Of a stretch of DNA of 40,898 bases, positions 35,591-40,898 are shown piece after piece. Source of the stretch: Acetobacter sp. GTDB taxonomy: Bacteria; Pseudomonadota; Alphaproteobacteria; Acetobacterales; Acetobacteraceae. The notes under the pieces are model-generated. The model was given only the letters and a program-made list of their open reading frames with translations. It ran no database searches and was not told the DNA's origin. The DNA is taken from contig JAFVHT010000032.1 in the NCBI GenBank assembly GCA_017474285.1, forward strand, positions 1 through 40,898. The letters run 5' to 3'. How positions within the stretch are numbered: the stretch's first letter is position 1; each line of letters begins with the position of its first letter. The translations under genes were made by a program, and so were the position numbers.

Positions 35591-38017
35591 TTACGTGTTC
35601 TCTTCAGACTTCTCTCTCAAGGATTCAACAATACGTTTTTTATAATCCTCTAAAAGCATATTCTTTTTCTCAGTTTCTTCTGTGATAGTACCAATACTTG
35701 CTCCTATCGCCTTTTGATACGCATGAACACCTTTGTTAATCCTCCCCGTCAATTCTTCCATAAATGGATCCAACAACGAGTCTGAAATATACGTTAGAAG
35801 TTTATTAACTTCAGCCGCAACCGATTTATCGCTCTCTCCTTCAAAATCCCTAAACAATTCGCCAAGACTAGGTACTTTTATAACCTTTTTCTCTTCCCTA
35901 ACCTCTTTTATTCTTCTCCCAAAAAGCCATTTTCTTAAGAAATTTGTTGGTACTTCTTCTGTTCTTGTAAAAACCTTCGTCTCTTGATCAGCGCTATAAG
36001 AAATCGTCACATCCATAGACGGTGGAGGTGCATAGGTGACTTCTCCTTCAAAAATCGTACGCAAACCCGGGAAATCCGTAAAAAGAGATGTCTCCTTCCC
36101 TATAATATCTTTCATTTTTGCAAAGACTTTATCAGAGCAAATCGCAAAAGCCTCTTGAATACGATGCGAAGAAATATTTAACGCTTTTTGAATAACACTT
36201 ACTGCGATACGAGACAATTCAGGCATAAACGCAACGAGAGCACTTTCCACAGCGTCATTTTCACCCTCAAGAAACGCTGCTCCCTCTTTGTAATAACGAT
36301 GGTATGGCGATTTTTTCAATCGCTCTATAGCTTCATTAAACGCATCTAATTCTTTAAGCCCAACCATCAAAGGCGCTGGTGCTGGCGTGCCACCTTCCAT
36401 AAATTCATTAACATAGAGAAGTAGATCTCTACGAGGTTCGTATAAAACATCGTCCATCGCATCTATAAGAGAGAGTAGAACATCGGGCATACCTATATAA
36501 TCCCCCAACTCAAAACAAGGCGCTCTCAAATCCCCAAACCTTGTTTCCATCTTCTCACCTGTATTACCTATAACGGCACAAACACGCTCGTAAATACCAA
36601 AAATTTGGCACACATTGCTTTCAAGCTCCGCTCTAGCCCGCCCCAAACAACGCAGTTTTTCTTCTGCTTGTTCAGCACTCCGCTGTGTATATTCCTCAAC
36701 ACGTATATCAAGAATTTGTACAAGCTGAGCAGAAGCCTCCGACAACTCACGAAGAGGCACATCAAGCACAAGTTCAAAGAAACTCTCAGAAATATGGGAC
36801 GATAGACTCTCTTCAAACGTAATCCCATAAGAAGATTTGAACGTTTGTGTGATAAACTCTTTTTTCTGTTCGTTTGTAAGTTCCTCAAGCTTACGTGGAA
36901 ACTCATCAAAATAATCTTCTGGAAAGATTTGTTGAAATAACCTTTTAATTTTCTTAAGGACTTTATCTTGATTTTCAGGATCTTCCCAAAGTCTATCGAC
37001 TTCAACAGCCAACAAAGCCGGTAAAGAACAAACTTGCGTAAGCTCTATTTTCTCAATAGCACTCTCATGCTCAGGAAAAGCCTCCTCCAATTTTCCACGT
37101 AGCTGAGTTGTTACTTCACCCTTAAATTTCTCTAATTGTTCAGAAGCATCGTCATGTCGATAAAAAGCATCAACACGATTCAACAAAAACAACATCCGTT
37201 GAAGAAGAGAAACGTTACCGACACAACTTTCAGCATGTTCCCCTCCCCCCTCTCCGTAGCTCAACGCTATAACTTGGTTCACCACCTCATTAAGAAGTAT
37301 TTTTTGCTTTGTTCTATCAGTTTCTTCCGCGTTGTACGCCACAAGGCAAAAAGCCTTAGCAATATTCTTTCGAATAACAGGACCATTGCGTTCATCATTA
37401 ACAGATTTAAGCCCGGGAAGGTCTAAAATTGTAAATTGTGTTCCCTCAGGAAGATCGAGTTTTCCTTTTCTTTCAACAAGACGAATAGGCCACTCAACGT
37501 CAAAAATAACAGGTTCAAGTTCTTCAACACTTTCCTCTTCTTTACGGAAAGCGTCCATTGTTTCTTTAAGACGATGACACACATCGCTTGCTGATACATT
37601 CTCCCACGTGCCTGTTTCCCATGTTGCCCCTTGTGTTTGAGGAATAGTCAAGCGGCGCTTGTTACTATGTTTAACTCTAACAAGCCCTGCGCTCATTTCC
37701 TGCACAGCAGAGGGAAGAATACTCTCTCCAATAAGGAAATTAGCTAAAGTGCTTTTACCAGAACTTGTCGTACCTGTTGTGGCTAATGTCAATTCTGGAT
37801 GAACAGATTGCTCTCGAAAAACAGCAAAGGCGTGCCCCAATTTATCAAACCCACCCTGCATTTCACAACGTTGGTCTTCTGTGAGGTCTTTTGATAAGAT
37901 TTTCTCAATCTCAGACGTCAGTCTTTGAATCGTGGTGACACGATTATCCCACTCTGTTAGTTTTTGTTCAAATCGTTGTTTTAAAGATATTTTTTCTTGT
38001 TTTACATTCTTTTGCAT
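35591..38017 (-). CDS. Dynamin-like GTPase B (intact)
   Basis: An 808-residue GTPase, the only unbroken copy. A helical start is followed by the P-loop G-T-T-S-S-G-K-S-T at 82-90, E-M-S-A-G-L (switch region) near 107, G3 D-L-P-G at 199-202 and G4-like N-R-V-D at 280-283. The rest is helical, as in dynamin stalks, with W-L-F-G-R-R near 697-702 between amphipathic segments that could touch membrane, and a charged coiled coil at the end. I start at ATG 38017, which has AGGTG about eight bases upstream; the frame is open to 38038. Dynamin-like proteins use GTP to assemble on and deform membranes; the exact role is unknown. Partner B follows and module C precedes. Confidence 0.85.
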   Translation of the reverse strand: MQKNVKQEKISLKQRFEQKLTEWDNRVTTIQRLTSEIEKILSKDLTEDQRCEMQGGFDKLGHAFAVFREQSVHPELTLATTGTTSSGKSTLANFLIGESILPSAVQEMSAGLVRVKHSNKRRLTIPQTQGATWETGTWENVSASDVCHRLKETMDAFRKEEESVEELEPVIFDVEWPIRLVERKGKLDLPEGTQFTILDLPGLKSVNDERNGPVIRKNIAKAFCLVAYNAEETDRTKQKILLNEVVNQVIALSYGEGGGEHAESCVGNVSLLQRMLFLLNRVDAFYRHDDASEQLEKFKGEVTTQLRGKLEEAFPEHESAIEKIELTQVCSLPALLAVEVDRLWEDPENQDKVLKKIKRLFQQIFPEDYFDEFPRKLEELTNEQKKEFITQTFKSSYGITFEESLSSHISESFFELVLDVPLRELSEASAQLVQILDIRVEEYTQRSAEQAEEKLRCLGRARAELESNVCQIFGIYERVCAVIGNTGEKMETRFGDLRAPCFELGDYIGMPDVLLSLIDAMDDVLYEPRRDLLLYVNEFMEGGTPAPAPLMVGLKELDAFNEAIERLKKSPYHRYYKEGAAFLEGENDAVESALVAFMPELSRIAVSVIQKALNISSHRIQEAFAICSDKVFAKMKDIIGKETSLFTDFPGLRTIFEGEVTYAPPPSMDVTISYSADQETKVFTRTEEVPTNFLRKWLFGRRIKEVREEKKVIKVPSLGELFRDFEGESDKSVAAEVNKLLTYISDSLLDPFMEELTGRINKGVHAYQKAIGASIGTITEETEKKNMLLEDYKKRIVESLREKSEENT
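37083..37200. repeat. 118-bp near-identical block shared by GTPases B and C (B copy)
   Basis: By eye this block differs from 40563-40680 at only two positions over 118 bases, at a constant offset of 3480. It covers the region around the G4 motif and the coding sequence just after it. Flanking sequence is much less alike, which suggests recent gene conversion or strong local conservation. Confidence 0.85.
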
Positions 38018-38266
38018 TTTACAGCACCTAAAACACAACTAGCATCAAGAGTGACTCTAAAGAAAGAGAGATGCTTTTATACGCTTATTTTTCGTAATCT
38101 TAAACAAAGCTTTAAAAATCATCTCCCCCCGTCTAAAGTAAAATAATAAAAGGAGGGTGAGTCAACCATAAAATACGTATACAAGCCGTTTTCTTTTTTA
38201 TTGTCCCGTTTTTACATCTTTCAAACACCCCCTATTTTCTAGCATGCACCCTTTTTATTCCAAAGA

Positions 38267-39019
38267 TTACCCTTTTCGGAATCCGAACTCTTTACTAAGA
38301 ATGTTTAATTTCCTTGGATAAGTATAAAATTTTATGTCTTGGGAAATTTTATCAAGTTTTTCTACTGTATTGACAAACGCTAAAAATGTGCCATTTTCAT
38401 CATTCTGTCTCATGTTCACGCATGAAATTATAATGGCATCAACACTGTCGTCTTGTTTGGTCAGTTCTGAAAAAGAAAGTTCTTTAACGTTTTCTTTTTC
38501 TAACTTTTTCAAAAGCTCTCCCCATTCTTTTTCTTCCCCAACCCAATAAGATAAGGCTTGCCTGACATACGCTTTTAAATTGGTTTTTTCACCTATCTTT
38601 TTAATATCTCCCACACTTAAAGAAAGAGCAAAAACGAGACAAGGATTTTTTGAGACACTTCCTTCTTGAGTTGGTTGGCAAAGCATAGGAGAGAAACATT
38701 TTTGAATTTCTTGAGGAAGTAATTCGAGAAATAGTTTCTTAAACCTAAAAGGTAAATGTGAAACAACTGAATGCAAAAGAGACAACACGCTTGGACTCTC
38801 AGCAATGATGGCTTTTACTCCACTTTTTCTAATCTGTTCAGAAAAGAACACTAACAGCTCGATTGTCTGTAAAACAGCGCTTAGTAATTGACCTTGTTCA
38901 ATTTGCTTTTGAACATCTTTCAATTTTTGAAGACATTTTGATTCAATAATGTCTTTCACGTCTTTCACACACCCTCCATCACCTGGAAGATAATGAGAAG
39001 TCTCGCTTTCTTTTATCAT
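38267..39019 (-). CDS. Small partner C (SYW domain) with different N-terminus
   Basis: A 250-residue protein 65 bases after GTPase C. The C-terminal domain (about 128-250) is the same as in A1, A2 and B: A-L-S-Y-W-V-G-E-E-K-E-W, V-D-A-I-I-I, and Y-T-Y-P-R-K-L-N-I-L-S-K-E-F-G-F. The N-terminal 125 residues differ: no clear single membrane anchor but several amphipathic helices (around 45-65 and 75-105). It might bind the membrane peripherally or replace the anchor by a protein contact. It lies 249 bases before GTPase B, so modules C and B may be read as one transcript. Function unknown. Confidence 0.72.
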   Translation of the reverse strand: MIKESETSHYLPGDGGCVKDVKDIIESKCLQKLKDVQKQIEQGQLLSAVLQTIELLVFFSEQIRKSGVKAIIAESPSVLSLLHSVVSHLPFRFKKLFLELLPQEIQKCFSPMLCQPTQEGSVSKNPCLVFALSLSVGDIKKIGEKTNLKAYVRQALSYWVGEEKEWGELLKKLEKENVKELSFSELTKQDDSVDAIIISCVNMRQNDENGTFLAFVNTVEKLDKISQDIKFYTYPRKLNILSKEFGFRKG

Positions 39020-39047
39020 GCTTGTCTACCCTCAATTTTAACCTATT

Positions 39048-39075
39048 AGGCTTTATCTCTCTTTAGATAAAGCCT
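39048..39075. other. Intercistronic hairpin between GTPase C and partner C
   Basis: AGGCTTTATCT (39048-39058) pairs over 11 bases with AGATAAAGCCT (39065-39075) around a six-base loop. A T-run follows only in the plus direction (39076-39080), where no gene reads towards it. For the minus-strand transcript it has no U-run, so it may be an mRNA-stability or processing stem rather than a terminator. Confidence 0.6.
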
Positions 39076-39992
39076 TTTTTATTGTCACGTATTACGTTTT
39101 TTCTCAATTTCTTGAACGACTTTAACAATACGCTTTTTATACCTTTCTAGTTTCTGATTTCTTTCCTTAGTCTCTATTGTTATCATTTTGACACTTTCTT
39201 CAATTGCTCCTTGATATTCAATAAGACCTTTTGAAACCCTTCCGTTAAGTTCTTGTGCAAATGTTCCGAGCAAATCCTCAGAAATATACACTAGAAGTTT
39301 TTCAAGTGAAGCATTAAGAAGTTGATCCAGGCTAGGTACTTTAATCCCCTCCTGTTGTTCTCTTACCACTTTTGTTTCCGATCCAAAAAGCCATTTCATG
39401 AACCAGTTTCTTGGCACTTCTTCCGTTCTTGTAAAAACCTTCGTCTCTTGTTTGACTTTAAAAGAAATATCCACATTCATAGACGGCGGAAGTGCATACT
39501 CCCCCTCAAAATCAAAAATAGTACACAAGCCTGGAAAATCGGTCAAAAGAGATGTCTCTTTCTCTATAATACCTTTCATTTTTGCAAAGACTTTACCAGA
39601 GCAAATCGCAAAAGCGTCTCGAATACGATAAGAAGAAATCTCCAACGCTTTTTGAATAACCCTTACTGCCATGCGAGATAATTCAGGCATAAACGCAACA
39701 AGTGCATTTTCTATAGCCGCATCATTATCCTGAATGAAATCACACCCCTCTTTGTAATAACGATGGTATGGCGATTTTCTCAATCGTTCTATAGCCTCAT
39801 TAAACCCATCTAGTTCTTTAAGCCCAACCATCAAAGGCGATGGTACTGATATACCACCTTCCATAAACTCCTTAACATAGAAAAGTAAATCTTTATAAGG
39901 TTCAAACAAAACATCGTCCATCGCATCTATAAGAGGAAGCAGAACATCGGGCATGTCTATATACTCTTCCAACTCATCACAAGGTTTTCTTA

Positions 39993-40000
39993 CCCCCCCC
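39993..40000 (-). repeat. Poly-G tract (G8) at the frame break of GTPase C
   Basis: Eight G residues on the coding strand (C on the plus strand). As written the GTPase frame ends nine codons or so later; G7 restores the reading frame shared with GTPase B. B has no such run at the equivalent place. Confidence 0.85.
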
Positions 40001-40562
40001 AAGCCTTGCTTCCATCTTCTCACTTGTATCCTTTGTGATGGTTATAACACATCTACATATCTCAGAAATTTTTTGTATCTCGTTAGAAAGCTTGTCGTCA
40101 ATTTCTCTCAATCGAAGTTGTGCTTCTTGTGCTTCTTGCTCTGTCCGAGCTTTATACCTCTCCACTAACGTATCAAGCATTTGTACAAGATGACCAGAGG
40201 TCTCCGATAAATTACGAAGAGGCACATCAAACACAATTTCAAAAAAGGTCTCTGTAATATGAGACGACAAACGCTTTTCAAACGCTTCCCCATAAGAACA
40301 TTCTAAAGCTTTTTGGATCAGGTCCTTTTTTTGTTCTTCTTTAAGTTGTTCAATATCCTTAATTTTACGAGGAAACTCATCGAAATAGTCTTTTGGAAAG
40401 ATATTTCCAAATTCTTTATCAAATCTTTTCAAAACCTCAGCTTGTTTTTCTGGGGCTTTCCACAAGAGATCGGCTTCAACCGCCAATAAAGCAGGTAAAG
40501 AACAAATCTGTGCTAGATCATGTGTTGCTTTCTTAATTGTTTTTTTATGATTTGGAAGAGCT

Positions 40563-40680
40563 TCCTCCAATTTTCCACGTAGTTGAGTTGTTACTTCACC
40601 CTTAAATTTCTCTAATTGTTTAGAAGCATCGTCATGTCGATAAAAAGCATCAACACGATTCAACAAAAACAACATCCGTT
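40563..40680. repeat. 118-bp near-identical block shared by GTPases B and C (C copy)
   Basis: Counterpart of 37083-37200 with two differences seen by eye. Together they show that modules B and C come from a tandem duplication and may still exchange sequence. Confidence 0.85.
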
Positions 40681-40898
40681 GGAGAGAAGAAACACTGCCT
40701 TTGGTATGACTTTCTTTTTGTTCCTCTTGTTCCTCGTCTTTGCTGTTGCCATAGCTCAACGCCATGACTTGGTTTACTACTTCGTTGAGAAGTGTTTTTT
40801 GTTTTGTTCTATCAGTTTCTTCTGCGTTATACGCCACAAGGCAAAAGGCTTTAGCAATATTGGCCCGAATCACCGGTCCATTACGCTCATCATTAACG

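Larger units (their letters stand above)
39085..40898 (-). pseudogene. Dynamin-like GTPase C, partial at window edge and frameshifted at poly-G
   Basis: Third GTPase copy, closely similar to B. Its start, including the P-loop, lies beyond 40898: the last bases still encode V-N-D-E-R-N-G-P, matching B just after its G3 motif. The G4-like N-R-V-D-A-F-Y is present. The first frame stops at 39977 after an 8-G tract (39993-40000, minus strand). The rest continues in another frame to 39085. Seven G would join them as R-L-G-G-V-R-K-P-C-D-E-L, aligned with R-F-G-D-L-R-A-P-C-F-E-L in B. The C-terminus keeps K-W-L-F-G and a charged coil. Either phase-off, broken, or a sequence error. Confidence 0.85.

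Noticed and set aside
27116..40898. CRISPR or mobile element borders around the dynamin region
   Set aside because: No regularly spaced repeats, transposase, integrase, tRNA or terminal inverted repeats found by eye.

Overview
The window looks like chromosome of an AT-rich, flagellated alphaproteobacterium. The strongest evidence is a chemotaxis operon in the order known from Sinorhizobium and Agrobacterium: mcp, cheS-like, cheY1, cheA, cheW, cheR, cheB, cheY2, cheD, cheT-like. Two acetate-uptake (GPR1/FUN34/SatP) paralogues, ilvD, a fused cysG and a seven-iron ferredoxin fit Rhodospirillales or Acetobacteraceae, but I cannot name the genus. No tRNA, rRNA, CRISPR array, transposase or integrase was seen.

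Layout. 1-3060: a lytic transglycosylase, divergent from two tandem acetate transporters, the first with an 11-C tract just inside its start. 3061-5070: a 3-hydroxyisobutyryl-CoA hydrolase divergent from a flavin reductase, then a small membrane protein. 5261-9756: cysG, a lipoprotein alpha/beta hydrolase and a DUF4105 membrane protein in one probable operon. 9809-18706 (minus): an ArsC/Spx-like reductase and the ten-gene chemotaxis operon, in which cheA has a frameshift before its CheW-binding domain. 19281-22392: an MFS exporter convergent with ilvD. 22784-23268: two tandem small proteins, the first frameshifted. 23403-27115: pstCAB-phoU without pstS, with an unusual 118-residue N-terminal extension on PstB.

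27178-40898 is the unusual part. It carries three copies of a module built around a large dynamin-like GTPase (G1 GTTS[AS]GKST, G3 DLPGL, G4 N-R-x-D) followed by one or two small proteins. The small proteins share a C-terminal domain I do not recognise (S-Y-W-[IV]-[GD]-x4-W near its start, Y-P-R-x2-N-x-L-x2-G-F at the end in most copies). Three of the four have an N-terminal membrane anchor. Module A (plus strand) also has a helical protein upstream. Modules C and B lie in tandem on the minus strand. Leucyl aminopeptidase and ferredoxin genes sit between A and B. My best reading is a membrane-associated dynamin-like system that has expanded locally. Its role could be membrane remodelling, envelope stress or phage defence; the sequence does not decide.

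Several genes here are off by one base at homopolymers: C12 in the helical protein, A5 in GTPase A, G8 in GTPase C and T6 in the small protein at 22784. cheA is broken at a site with no long homopolymer. The long C/G tracts fit slipped-strand phase variation, but consensus errors in the assembly would look the same and must be excluded first.
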